The notes under the pieces: generated by a model
What the model saw: only the letters and a program-made list of their open reading frames with translations
Told to the model about the DNA's origin: nothing
Databases searched by the model: none
Made by a program: the position numbers and the translations under genes
Assembly: GCF_000003605.2 (NCBI RefSeq)
Contig: NW_003111971.1
Location: forward strand, 79,855-104,621
Length of the DNA stretch: 24,767 bases
From: Saccoglossus kowalevskii
Lineage: Eukaryota; Hemichordata; Enteropneusta; Harrimaniidae
Direction of reading: 5' to 3'
In this document: positions 10,839 to 20,294 of the stretch, piece by piece
How positions within the stretch are numbered: the stretch's first letter is position 1
How the letters are laid out: every line of letters begins with the position of its first letter

Positions 10839-12383
10839 AAAAACGACCAATGAATGTGCGCATTACTAACTACGGTCTTATGTTATAGTCATTCAGGAGA
10901 GGTCATTATTTAAGCAGGGTAGCCAGGTTAAAAAAGATGTGCAGGCTTTCCACTCTACCACGCTATCTTGTGCGAAGCAATTAATATCTTACACACGTTC
11001 ATAACGTGTTAATGACAATAACGTCATCAATAACACTTTCGAAAGATTAGCTTTATTTTAAAATCCGAACGTCTAAGCAGCCACACACAAATTGTAACTT
11101 TGAACGACATTGTTTTTCACTTGTCTGCGACATCGTGTCATCAAATGCGCACTTTGTCGCTGGTGAGCGCGACTTTTTAAGAAAGGTGTATTTATCTACT
11201 ATTCGTAGTACGTTCTATTGCGTTTATACTCTATTTGTTGCTGCTCCGTGGTCAGGTGCAAGGACTTGTTCTTACTTCCTAGTCGTTTTTTTTCTGCCAA
11301 AGTGCATCATAAGAATATACTCCAAAACATTAATAGTCCTTCACTTATAAGTGAATAACACTATTACAAAATAAGGGTTGAGTGAGTTCGATCTTCGGTG
11401 AATGAGTGAATAAACAACTTACTTAAATGTAACTCGCTCTTGTAGAGACGGGTACAAAACACGAAGCCGTACACTCACTGTTGTTTTAGTAACGAAATCA
11501 CACACAAAGAAAACGTCAATTTTTGTTTAAAAAATAAAATAAAAATTAACATCCTCAATGCAGATAGATACAGTCTGCGTTATTTGGCTCGTCACGTTTT
11601 TCTGTCAGCCTCTATGCGTATGAAGTTCGTTAGGAATGACACTAGAATGACTCGGAATTCCCAAATGTCGCTATATGTAATTGTGTTCATTGCAATACTG
11701 CCCTCGGGTTTATATTGAACATCTCTTCTGCCGATTGCTATGACTGTTACTTGTTATTCTGATTAAATTCTTAATCCGGTATGTCTATTGCTGAATTCCA
11801 TGTCAGCATCTCCCGTCACAGTCTCGTATATCGAGCGATTCTCGGTTGACGTTAGCTCTCGCGGGGAAGCAGCTTTTGTCACTGCGTGTCGTTCATTTTG
11901 AAACTCATCCAGGTTTACGGAAAATTCAGTAAGCTGAAATGAGACACGCAAATAGATTAATTATGACTCAACTAGTTGTGAAGATCGTGTATTTATTTTC
12001 GTCAAACTGGCTATACAGTCACATATCCCATCATCACCCCACCCCTAGAAGTTGGGGGGGGGGATTTCATTTTGACTCAGGATTCCAACAAAACCAGTCA
12101 TGCTATTTGGAACGCTGGACGAGTAATGTTTGAAATATTCGCGGTGGCGGATTTTTTCAATTTACGTATTTCACAATTCATACATTATGCAGTCGTCATT
12201 AAATTATTGATTTCACTTCACTTAACAGTATTCTATTTCCTTGAATCGTTCACCTCACCCCCAGTTTTAACATTGAAATCACGTGACAAATCACGCGTAG
12301 TCTGGAAAAATTACCTGCGTCACCAAGTAACTCAAAAGTATTATCAGTGAAATGATAAGATTGAGACAATATACCTATATTGA

Positions 12384-12544
12384 TTAAAACAGGGGGAGTC
12401 GTCACCTGCGCATGCGGCAGATGGCCATAGCGTGTCGCTGTACACGAACAAGCGTCTACCCATAAGCCTTTGCGTTTTAGTGTGCGTTACGTCGCTTAGG
12501 ACTCAATTCCCGCGCGTGCGCAGGCGACGACCCCTCCGCTTTAA
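12384..12544 (+). mobile_element. Family A MITE, copy 3 (TTAA-flanked)
   Basis: The 153-bp element 12388-12540 lies between TTAA at 12384-12387 and 12541-12544, in the same orientation as copy 2. The left end is GGGGGAGTCGTCACCTGCGC and the right end is GCGCAGGCGACGACCCCTCC. The interior shares ATGGCCATAGCGTGTC and GGACTCAATTCCCGCGCGTG with copy 2. Its right edge is 118 bp before the next exon, close to where the branch point and polypyrimidine tract of intron 1 should lie. Confidence 0.85.
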
Positions 12545-12658
12545 GCATTATTTTATTCATATGGAGACGCTACTGCGATTATTTAACTAGGACTTTTGCA
12601 TTCATTACGTTTAATAGTTTATGGTGTCGACTTATGGATCCCATATTCTATTTCGCAG

Positions 12659-12799
12659 GACATTACGAAGTCGTTAATTTTCTTCTGACTAATTACAAAG
12701 GCGTTGAAATCGATAAACGAGACTACGGGGGCTTCACTGCTCTGATTAAGGCGGCCATACAAGGGCGTGCACGGTCCGCCAAGATGCTTATACTCTCAG
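12659..12799 (+). CDS. ANKRD33-like ankyrin protein, second visible exon
   Basis: The acceptor ATTTCGCAG precedes 12659 and the donor GTAAGG follows at 12800. The exon is 141 nt, phase 1 to phase 1, giving residues 46-91 plus parts of glycines 45 and 92. It completes one ankyrin repeat (HYEVVNFLL, then VEIDKRD) and encodes the next, GGFTALIKAAIQGR, followed by AKMLILSG. GFTAL-KAA-QGR is the strongest family signature I recognise for ANKRD33/ANKRD33B, where the human proteins read TALMKAAMQGR, from memory. Codon phase joins perfectly to both neighbouring exons. A 115-bp foldback sequence starts 46 bp after the donor. Confidence 0.88.
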
Positions 12800-12844
12800 G
12801 TAAGGGGTGGACCGTTATTTGTGCGAGGTGTTTATGATTATGAT

Positions 12845-12959
12845 GTTATTGCGAGGATATCCCAAAGTATGCACGAGGACAGTACAACAGCAATATCTAC
12901 GTCGGTCGATACGACGGCGTACTGTCTGAGTGCATACTTTAAGGTATCCTCGTAATAAC
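12845..12959. repeat. Foldback hairpin (MITE-like or stem-loop)
   Basis: The 41-nt left arm (12845-12885) and 41-nt right arm (12919-12959) are imperfect reverse complements, with about eight mismatches and a 33-nt loop. Shared blocks include GTACTGTC, GTGCATACTTT and TATCCTCG. It is either a tiny foldback transposon or an intronic hairpin. Stem length and loop size are within the range of animal miRNA precursors, but nothing in the sequence proves expression or processing. Confidence 0.8.
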
Positions 12960-13114
12960 CTTATTATTACACATCTTTGCCTTCCAAGGATACATGTGAA
13001 TTCCGAAAAAGTTTAGAACAGAATCAGTGAACTTTTTTGTGTAGAGTCCGGTCAAACCTTGGTGGCAGCCATGTTTGTTTTTATTATTAGGGGACGCTTA
13101 CGAGCGTAATCATT

Positions 13115-13145
13115 CCATATTTGGAATTCGTATTTCCATATATGG
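13115..13145. promoter_or_regulatory. Two consensus CArG boxes (putative SRF or MADS-box sites)
   Basis: CCATATTTGG (13115-13124) and CCATATATGG (13136-13145) both fit CC(A/T)6GG exactly. They start 21 bp apart, about two helical turns, on the same face of DNA. CArG boxes bind SRF. Function as an intronic enhancer is inferred only from the paired consensus sites. Confidence 0.35.
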
Positions 13146-14137
13146 TAGGATGAAAATACCCCGTAAAATACCTCTAAGTTACGGCACGCTGTAACTTATG
13201 GCGTTACGGTGACAGATGTATAATAATGAAATGTATTACTCCGTCGTTGTGCCACTTTGTTCTCAAATAGGATAATGTCCACACCACGTAACTTCCTATT
13301 GTTTTTGTTTTTTTATATTTGCGTTCCTTATCGCTCCAATATGACTAATGATACAGCAATAGATAACACAAATGTATGATATACCAGGATGTTCTATGTT
13401 CTTCGTGTAATTAGGTGTTCGTATGCAAGGGATTTTCCATACAGAAACTACGATTCGTAGGAATCTAAAAAAAAACTCATTTCTCAAATTATCTTTTATT
13501 TAGTTTCATGCCGAATTCAAGATGGCGGCCTTCATATAGTAAATATTGATAAATTAATCGCATTTATTTTATTATCACTTGTACGCCAGCTGACTGCGGG
13601 TCGTCGTTACACGTTTTACGCAAAGGTGACGCTGATCAGTTCGTGTTCTCCCTCTGAATGCCATCAATATATGGGTATATCCTTCTTAGTTTCAACTTCA
13701 CGGATGTCGATGGAGTCTCCTTTAACATCTACGTCATGAAAGTCGACAGTTTATAAAGGACAATTCATTAGCCACCTTGAGAGAACACGTCGAGCGTCGC
13801 CTTTATACCGTTCATTACTGAGAAACTATAAACTGAATGAACAGGGGGTGTGAGAGTAGAAAATAGTGATCTCGTTAAAAAGAAAAAAAAATACCTCGCT
13901 CGTTGTATTGAGAAGAAATGCGAGACGTGCACTTTTTGTAATCACACTAAACATTGCTCAGGCTAATAAATACCGTCTATTTAGTAGTGTTAATTGGAAA
14001 TTGGTAAATTTTCTATCGAGTCCCCAATCTCAAGAAAGTTCATATTCAAATTCTTGCCATTGACCAAATATATTTATTTCGCATGAAAAACAATTTTCCA
14101 ATAATCACTGCAGTATACGGACGGATCCATATAGCTG

Positions 14138-14520
14138 ATGCGGGAAATAAATATAATTGGAATTAGGCTGAACAGAGAATGTTGTATCAGGGGGAAATTC
14201 TCCTACTCTCGGGGTTCTCCACACTTGTCAGGGGGGAATCTCGTCTCGTCTCTATATCTCGTCCCCTCGAGGTGCGGGATCGGGAAAGTCACTTATACTT
14301 TACAGTCAAATAAGGCACACACAACGAAATACGTTTCAACTATCGTCTTAGTCGGTCAATCGAGCACACTATAAGACACAGCGCCCTGGGGAAAAGTCCC
14401 CAAGACTATTGCAAGACTGAACCAAGACTCTCTTAGACTGCGTCAACACTCGTCACAAGGCTCTCCAGGACTCTCCAGACTGCCCAGGACTGCGTCTATC
14501 GTGGAGTACTTGCCAAGACC
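14138..14520. other. Less AT-rich island with GACTC-type words, possible retroelement remnant
   Basis: This part of intron 2 stands out from its AT-rich surroundings. It has a CTC/GGGG-rich segment (14190-14290) followed by many AAGACT, GACTC and CTCTCCAGGACT words (14398-14520). On the minus strand it ends in an AATAAAGAGAG polyadenylation-like signal near 14535, so a worn minus-strand LTR is one possibility. I could not find TG/CA termini, a primer-binding site or coding remains, and leave it unassigned. Confidence 0.3.
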
Positions 14521-14756
14521 AACTCAAACTCTCTTTATTCATTTTCAAAACTCTAACCAATTACAAAACAGTAAAAAGACTCTAGGGCGTAACCTTCAAT
14601 CATAAAACCAATCACACTAAGTACTGAATACGTCATATCTTTTGATTAATCGTTCACTACATTAATAACTATAGAAACCAACTGTCAGAATAGCGGCGGT
14701 TATCTAGTAATTAGTTCCAAATCACTGAGCCAAGTTCCGTCCAAAACTTCAAATAG

Positions 14757-14847
14757 GCCTAAACTATGACAGACATAACACAGCAATTCAGCTAATAATC
14801 AACTAATTAAGTCAGTCAACAGATACGCAAAAACAAATTCATGACAG
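14757..14847 (+). repeat. 91-bp direct repeat, copy 1
   Basis: It matches 15199-15289 over 91 bp with four substitutions and no gaps, about 96% identity. Both begin GCCTAAAC and end AAATTCATGACAG. The 351 bp between the copies shows no similar repetition, so this is not a tandem array. Confidence 0.9.
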
Positions 14848-15198
14848 CTCATACATTATGCATAAAGTTTGGAAAACTGGGGTGTCTTGAACGCATTCAG
14901 CTAAATGCCGACTATTGAAAACCCCTTCAACAAGTGGTGGTGTGCTGTTTGTTGGTCTATATTCAATAGTGGGCGATGAACTGCAAGCTGTTTAGAAAGC
15001 ACACATATTTCAGAATTCAAGGCACCAATACAATTCGCGATAATTTTGCTCAGGTTTAATCGAACTTGATCAAATGAGCTTTGTCCTAATTTCCGTATTT
15101 AGAGAGGTTTTAAAGATTTCTCTGCTTTATGAATAGTTATCAAATGTCTTCTTTACATGCAATTATCGTCTCGAAGATATTGATTTTTGTCAAGTGAT

Positions 15199-15289
15199 GC
15201 CTAAACGATGACAGACATAACACAGCAATTCAGCTAATAATCAGCTAATTAAGTCGGTCAACAGATACGCGAAAACAAATTCATGACAG
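15199..15289 (+). repeat. 91-bp direct repeat, copy 2
   Basis: Partner of 14757-14847. Of four differences, three read A in copy 1 and G in copy 2. The pair may be the ends of a small element, or a recent duplicative event inside intron 2. I cannot identify the source. Confidence 0.9.
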
Positions 15290-15645
15290 TTGCCTGAATT
15301 TATCGCGACTAGCCTTTTTTGAAGAGTATTTGTCTGTCGCTTTCGCATATCGGTTAACCCAGAAAACTGTTTTTCATCGGACTTCGTTTCCCCCATAAAT
15401 TCAATGGCTGCCCCCCCCCCCATTATATAAAAAGCAGTCACAACGTATGTATAAACGCGAAACTACGATAACGCCCAAATGAGAACGTCGCCAAAACGAA
15501 CGAAATAATTTGACTTATAAACTCTGTGAATTTGAATACAAACATATAATAATTTACACCGTGTTTCCACCTTATCTCAGCGCTTCTATTTATTTATGTA
15601 TGTTTTAATGATAGTTTGTCTATGTGTTTTTTCTCGTCGTTTCAG

Positions 15646-16139
15646 GAGCCTCTACAGATTTGCGGGACTTTCGGCGAGGATTCTGTGCGGCCGAGTGGGC
15701 CCTTTTCTGTGGACGTCATATGTGCTCGTCTCTTATCATGCGACTCGCCGATCAACTGGAAGCAGTTCGACGATGTACAGATGAAATGTACAAAGTATCA
15801 GGGGTCAAATGCAGCAGTGATCCCGACCTATCAAGGTGTTCTAGTCTTGGCGCCATGGACCTGGACAAAAAACATATAAAAAAGAATAAGAAGATGTTAT
15901 CGACAAAAATTAAAAAAGGCGCAAAAAAGAAATCGAAATCCGAACATATTCTGGCCACGAATGGGTATGGAGGGTTACGGAATGAAGACAGAACAATATC
16001 GGAACTCGTTTTTTCGTCAAGTTGTTTGTCCTATTCTGGCTTACCGTCAAATTCGACGCCACCAAGTAGTCCGTTGTTTAGCCGCATTGCATCATGGGCC
16101 ACGAGAACTTCCAGAAAACAAGGATTCGTTGTGCCTAAG
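15646..16139 (+). CDS. ANKRD33-like ankyrin protein, third visible exon
   Basis: The acceptor TCGTCGTTTCAG precedes 15646 and the donor GTAAAA follows at 16140. The exon is 494 nt, phase 1 to phase 0, residues 92-256. It starts with the last ankyrin unit (GASTDLRDFRRG, then AAEWALFCGRH), which matches the family pattern GAD--ARD-RRGM---EWA-YTGR. Residues 166-189 are lysine-rich (KKHIKKNKKM, then KIKKGAKKKSK), a plausible nuclear localisation signal. A Ser/Pro-rich linker (SNSTPPSSPLFSR) follows. The exon ends with RKQGFVVPK, resembling the VVVPRV motif I recall near the C-terminus of ANKRD33B. Open frame continues about 20 codons upstream of the acceptor, so the start is set by phase and homology, not by an ATG. 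Confidence 0.87.
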
Positions 16140-17390
16140 GTAAAACCAATTCGCGACAATATTGCGATTACTTTCGCTTATCTACTTTCTATTTTTTGTT
16201 CCCATTAACCCTTGCTGTTGCCTGAGGCTACTTTGTATCTATGACCACTAAGATCAAATGCAATACTCTACTCATTGATTGTAAGGGCTTCATGTAGTGT
16301 AATCAACCATTGCTTCACGTGACCACCCGCGTCGAGTGAGCATGCGTCTCTCGCCAGAATTTGTGTAAGGGCATCAAACGTACTGGACAAATCTTTCCCG
16401 CCAATTCAGCGGCGAATGGTGGGAGGCAAGTCTGGGTGTTTTATTACCCGTTTTAAGTGTTTATTCACTGTAAAACATCTATGTCATGTGAAATTATTTG
16501 AGATACTTATGAAGCGAAAGCCTACGCGTTAATGTGAATAACAGATATTTATTCCCTTTGCATTAAATTGTACTCCAGGTCAACACAATGATGTTGACTT
16601 AAAAGCGTCACGGTTCAGGGCTACTATCTATTTTTTAAAGACATTAGTAGTTATATTTTAGTGAAAGGCAGTCATTTTGTCAATATGGTGTTGAACCGTT
16701 GGTTCATATGGCGTAGATGTCCTGGTATATTTCTAAAACTGTAGGCTGCTAGGTGAAACAACTAAATTACTTTTTATTATCCTGAATTTAAAAAATCTGG
16801 GATTTAAATATTGATACAAACAATGTGTTCTATGGAACTGTTCTAACACTAATAATTTTTAATTATCTTTGACATGTTTTCTTAAAAATCGGTACTGTAA
16901 CACACAAACGAATACTATTCCATGTTGTCGTACCTATATTAAAGTACATATTATACCAGTGTATGTTACCATGCGATCTATCACCAACGTTCTCAACAAT
17001 TATGTGTTGGCTTATTCCGCAATCGGGAACGGAGTGAACATTTTTGCCATTTTTTACAATTTTGAACAAAACCAACAGAATATAATATTGCTCACTTATT
17101 TTAACAACAATTTCAAACTTTTATTAAAGGTTCTTGAAGGTGGCAGCAATGGCAGAGAGTCATAGGATACTTTTAGGTCGTGTGTAACAATTACGTCATA
17201 TAAAGCACGAGCTCAAATTATTTATGTACCGGAACTAATACCACGACTGTCGCAAAATGGGAGCTTTTAGCCAACCAAATGCTGACGTTAAAACACCCGT
17301 CCGTCAATTTTTCTCATATTTGGAGACACCACAGCGGTGGTACGAGTACAACATGACAGATTTAAATACTTTCTATCTTTTCCCTCGTAG
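16140..17390 (+). other. Intron 3 of the ankyrin gene
   Basis: A 1251-bp phase 0 intron from GTAAAA to CCCTCGTAG. I see no repeat or gene inside it. A CACGTG lies at about 16317. Overlapping open frames at 16863-17165 on both strands lack recognisable content. Confidence 0.75.
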
Positions 17391-17546
17391 GTTCTTGTCA
17401 CAAAACCAGCTGACGAATCGGGATTCAGTCGAAGATTAAATGCAATTCTGTCCCCTCCATCGTCAAGGAGAAGAAGAATCCCAAAGGATCCGTTGGCCGT
17501 GGGAAGATCGTCCTCTTCGTCTAGTTCCGAAGATGACGATGATTGA
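17391..17546 (+). CDS. ANKRD33-like ankyrin protein, terminal exon with stop
   Basis: The acceptor TTTTCCCTCGTAG precedes 17391, and the exon is 156 nt in phase 0 ending at TGA (17544-17546). It encodes residues 257-307: VLVTKPADESGFSRRLNA, an SPPSSRRRR segment, and a tail of seven serines, one glutamate and four aspartates. Joined to the preceding exon it extends the conserved core to GFVVPKVLVTKP, like VVVPRVRVSKAP in ANKRD33B from memory. This supports the join. The Ser/Asp tail resembles casein kinase 2 substrates. No other frame is open across this exon to a credible stop. Confidence 0.82.
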   Translation, partial: VLVTKPADESGFSRRLNAILSPPSSRRRRIPKDPLAVGRSSSSSSSEDDDD

Positions 17547-18964
17547 ATGCAGCATGTCGCTGGGGGCGCTCTGTTCTGAATTACTTCTTGGGGAATTCCA
17601 ATTTTAGGGACCAGCGTTTGGGGTTTTCACACTAGCACAATCGATCTCAGAATGATTTTAATACGACACCATATGGCATAGTATTCGTTCTGTTCTGAGC
17701 CGAGAAAAGGCTATAAATGGCTAGTTACATGATATTGGATCTTTGCTGACGAACAAATAATTATCTTTTAAAATTTTCAACTTGTACTCACGACGTATGG
17801 AGCTATACAACCTATATAACTATGGGAAAACATCGACTAGTAATTCGCCGTATTTTGCCGAATGTGTTCGGTTTGTAGATCACGTGACAAGAGTAATTCG
17901 GTCGAGTTATCTCGACCATAGACGCATGCTCACTGTCCAGTGTATGATGAGCTACTTCCTTGAAAGTCATTACAATTATTATTCAGGTTCGTGATATTTC
18001 CGAACGTACAATAATCAGTCTTCACACATCAATAGTTTTACCTGATTTTAGTGCGTATTCATCATCGAAATATTTATTATCTATTATACCATATCATAAT
18101 ATATTTCAGAGAGGGTGACGATGTGGGTACATGTAGAACTGCCTGAAACAATTTGCATAGTCTGGAGTAAGAGGGGCAGTGTACGCCGTTGAATTTATTC
18201 TAATATGTGATTTTAATCAGATCTATCACTACAACTCTCAGTCAAGGTAGATTATATTAATGTGCGAAGTAATTTGAGAACAACAACATGCGTTAAATTT
18301 CAACTCATGATATTTCGAGTAACTTGAACGTTTGCAATAGGCAGAACACCAACAGTTGTTGAATAGTTTCACATTGAACACTATTGCCATGGTTGTTAAT
18401 TTCTTGAACTGTTTAATTGCACATATGTTGTGTATTACATTATCAAGTCCCAACTTCCAGTTATGTAATTATCTCTAAGAACATAATCGGGATTTTTTTT
18501 TTCAATTTTAAATATAAACTACGGAATAAAACTAGCATTTACTATGTACATGTATAATATGTCAAAGTGTAAATAAACAATTGTTGCGAAATCAAACTTT
18601 AAGGCAATATATAATTTGTGTTCTGTTCTGTTCTCGGTTCATGCCGCTCACAACTTGAAAGACGTGAATACAAACTCGCTGTGCTCCGACTCGTGTCGAT
18701 CGAGCTGCGATTGGAATCACAACTCAAATTCTTTATAGTTCGTACTGTATGCAAATTAGATATGATTTTGGAGAAAATATTAGGTCGTGATATAATTGTT
18801 GAAGTAGTGTGAAAACGAAATTCTTTATAATTCAATAAAATTACACCAAACTAAATATTATCTACCCACCGACAAAGTCAGAAGGAAAAGTTATCAAGCG
18901 TTATATAACATCCAATTGTCTTCTCTTTCTAATTTACTTTGATATTGATTGTAAGGTTCTCAAC
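17547..18964. other. Probable 3' UTR and downstream flank
   Basis: This follows the stop of the ankyrin gene. The first canonical AATAAA I see is at 18525-18530, about 980 bases past the stop, with others near 18572 and 18832. The true cleavage site could use a variant signal nearer the stop. A CACGTG lies near 17881. No further gene is recognised. Confidence 0.4.
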
Positions 18965-19410
18965 TAAGGGACGACGTCAAAAGATCGATGTCGGATAAAA
19001 ATTGATTTGCTTTAGTTTGCCAGTGGGGGGGCGGTTCCACCTCAAAAAGTTTCCATCCTACAAATACGATTTTGTTTTTAATGAAGTCAAAAAAACCTTG
19101 AAGTATTTGTAGTTCGATTTTTTCTATCCAATCATAGACAAAAATAACAGAAAATGAAAAAATGGTTTGGTCCGAGTGTAAATATGTGCGTCAAACCTAG
19201 AGACCTAGAGCATGCGCAGAACCCTGAAAAGTAGTTTGAGCATGCGTATATTCCGCTTCATTATTACAACCAACTGCTATGCCATACTAATGTAGTCTGA
19301 CGCCATGATCAATATGTATCAATTAAGTTTCAGTGGGGGTGGGTGTTTTGGAAACAAACTAAAAGAATTAAGTTTTTTATTCGACATCGATCTTTTGACG
19401 TCGTCTCTAA
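18965..19410 (+). mobile_element. Harbinger-like MITE (TAA-flanked)
   Basis: The 440-bp element 18968-19407 has terminal inverted repeats of about 33 bp with two mismatches (core GACGACGTCAAAAGATCGAT). TAA is repeated directly at 18965-18967 and 19408-19410. Three-base TWA duplications are typical of PIF/Harbinger elements. The interior is non-coding and includes a pair of GAGCATGCG words near 19208 and 19238. Only one copy is seen in the window. Confidence 0.78.
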
Positions 19411-19678
19411 CGAACTCTTGTTACAAATAATATACTACAGTATGCTGATTACAATTACTATAAAACATATTGAAAAAGCGGCATGCAATTTTAGCGAATT
19501 GTGGTAAAATGACGAAATAGCGAAATGTTGATTTAGCAAATCTCTCTGGTTTCTTTGTTTGGCGGCCATTTTTGAATTGATAATAAAGCCTAACCATTAG
19601 CGACATCTTGAATTAGCGAATCAGTTTTCTCGCTAAATTCGCGAAAAAGACATGTTTTACAGTATATTTGCATATCTG

Positions 19679-19766
19679 GACTGCTGTTCCAATCTTAAGT
19701 GTAGTATGACTATCACGTGATAGACTGCTGGACCAATATAAGTGTAGTATAACTATCACCTGATCA
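19679..19766 (+). repeat. 44-bp tandem duplication
   Basis: Two adjacent units, 19679-19722 and 19723-19766, share GACTGCTG, CCAAT and AAGTGTAGTATRACTATCAC. About eight positions differ, so the duplication is not very recent. Confidence 0.8.
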
Positions 19767-19956
19767 ACGAATAAAGGGCGCATGTTATGACTACAACTAC
19801 CGTGTCTCGTAGTGGTGGTCAAACACAAGTCGTAACACAAACAAATTTGTTACATGTTACACATGCATTAATTACCATTCATTATTCCTGATGTAGGTGG
19901 CGTAGTTTCAAGTACGCATGCGGGCGCTGTGATCTCAGGTTAAGATTACCTCACAC

Positions 19957-19980
19957 CACAGTCCCTATAGAGGGACTGTG
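19957..19980. repeat. Short perfect hairpin
   Basis: CACAGTCCCT and AGGGACTGTG form a 10-bp perfect stem with a 4-base loop. The same 10-mer AGGGACTGTG recurs at 20282-20291, just beyond the family B element that follows, so the hairpin may belong to an older repeat that the element split. Confidence 0.7.
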
Positions 19981-20011
19981 CTCACACCAAGCCTCGAAAT
20001 ATCAAAGTTCG

Positions 20012-20267
20012 TTAAAGGACGGTGGTCGTCACGCCACACATGCGAGGGATATGGGTCTCGTAAACAAAGATGAGACATTATCAAGTTTTAACAAGTTATC
20101 TTTATTTGTGAATGGAAGGTTTCGAAGGAGGTAATAAGTTCACGTCGTGCCCAGGCCAACAACTCGTACCTATAATTCCATTAGAAGAGCACATTGGATT
20201 ATGGGAAAATCAATGTTTATCAACAAAAATGTTGCACATGTGCGGCGCGACGACCGACGCCCTTTAA
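20012..20267 (-). mobile_element. Family B MITE, copy 3 (TTAA-flanked, inverted)
   Basis: The 248-bp element 20016-20263 lies between TTAA at 20012-20015 and 20264-20267. Its left end is AGGACGGTGGTCGTCACGC and its right end GCGGCGCGACGACCGACGCC. The interior is the reverse complement of copies 1 and 2, for example CCATTAGAAGAGCACATTGG. It is about 40 bp shorter than the other copies, with internal loss. An 82-codon open frame over it is an artefact. Confidence 0.82.
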
Positions 20268-20294
20268 AGGGAGAGTGCTGTAGGGACTGTGCAT

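Larger units (their letters stand above)
10648..12658 (+). other. Intron 1 of the ankyrin gene
   Basis: A 2011-bp phase 1 intron from GTGAGC to TTTCGCAG. It carries two family A elements, at 10679-10834 near the donor and 12388-12540 near the acceptor. Between them (about 10840-12380) I see no gene. A run of eleven G lies near 12053-12063, and a CACGTG lies near 12282. Confidence 0.8.
12800..15645 (+). other. Intron 2 of the ankyrin gene
   Basis: A 2846-bp phase 1 intron from GTAAGG to GTCGTTTCAG. Contents in order: a foldback hairpin (12845-12959), two CArG boxes (13115-13145), a less AT-rich island rich in GACTC words (about 14138-14520), and a pair of 91-bp direct repeats (14757-14847, 15199-15289). 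A run of eleven C lies near 15410-15420. No additional exon is evident. Confidence 0.8.
10515..17546 (+). other. Gene span: ANKRD33/ANKRD33B-like gene, 5' incomplete
   Basis: Four exons splice in frame to give 307 codons plus TGA. The order is ankyrin repeats (residues 1-130), a lysine-rich stretch (166-189), a Ser/Pro-rich linker, the GFVVPK motif (251-256) and a Ser/Asp tail (296-307). Vertebrate family members, from memory, also have residues before the TGL motif, so the N-terminus is missing here. In vertebrates, ANKRD33 is a photoreceptor protein reported to repress CRX-dependent transcription. A similar regulatory role here is inference. Intron lengths are 2011, 2846 and 1251 bp. No AATAAA occurs close to the stop; the first I see downstream is at 18525-18530. 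Confidence 0.8.
19411..20011. other. Repeat-rich stretch without gene
   Basis: It holds several TTAGCGAAT/ATTCGCTAA-type words (about 19490-19650), a 44-bp tandem duplication (19679-19766) and a short hairpin (19957-19980). Minus-strand frames at 19421-19840 are not credible genes. Confidence 0.45.

Noticed and set aside
10526-10869. Open frames on both strands overlapping the first ankyrin exon
   Set aside because: They are shadows of the exon and of the adjoining family A element; the exon frame is fixed by homology and splice phase.
14757-15289. LTR retrotransposon ends
   Set aside because: The 91-bp repeats are too short, lack TG/CA termini, and enclose only 351 bp without coding or primer-binding sites.
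15596-15958. Alternative frames over the third ankyrin exon
   Set aside because: Only the frame giving EWALFCGR and GFVVPK matches the family and joins neighbouring exons in phase.
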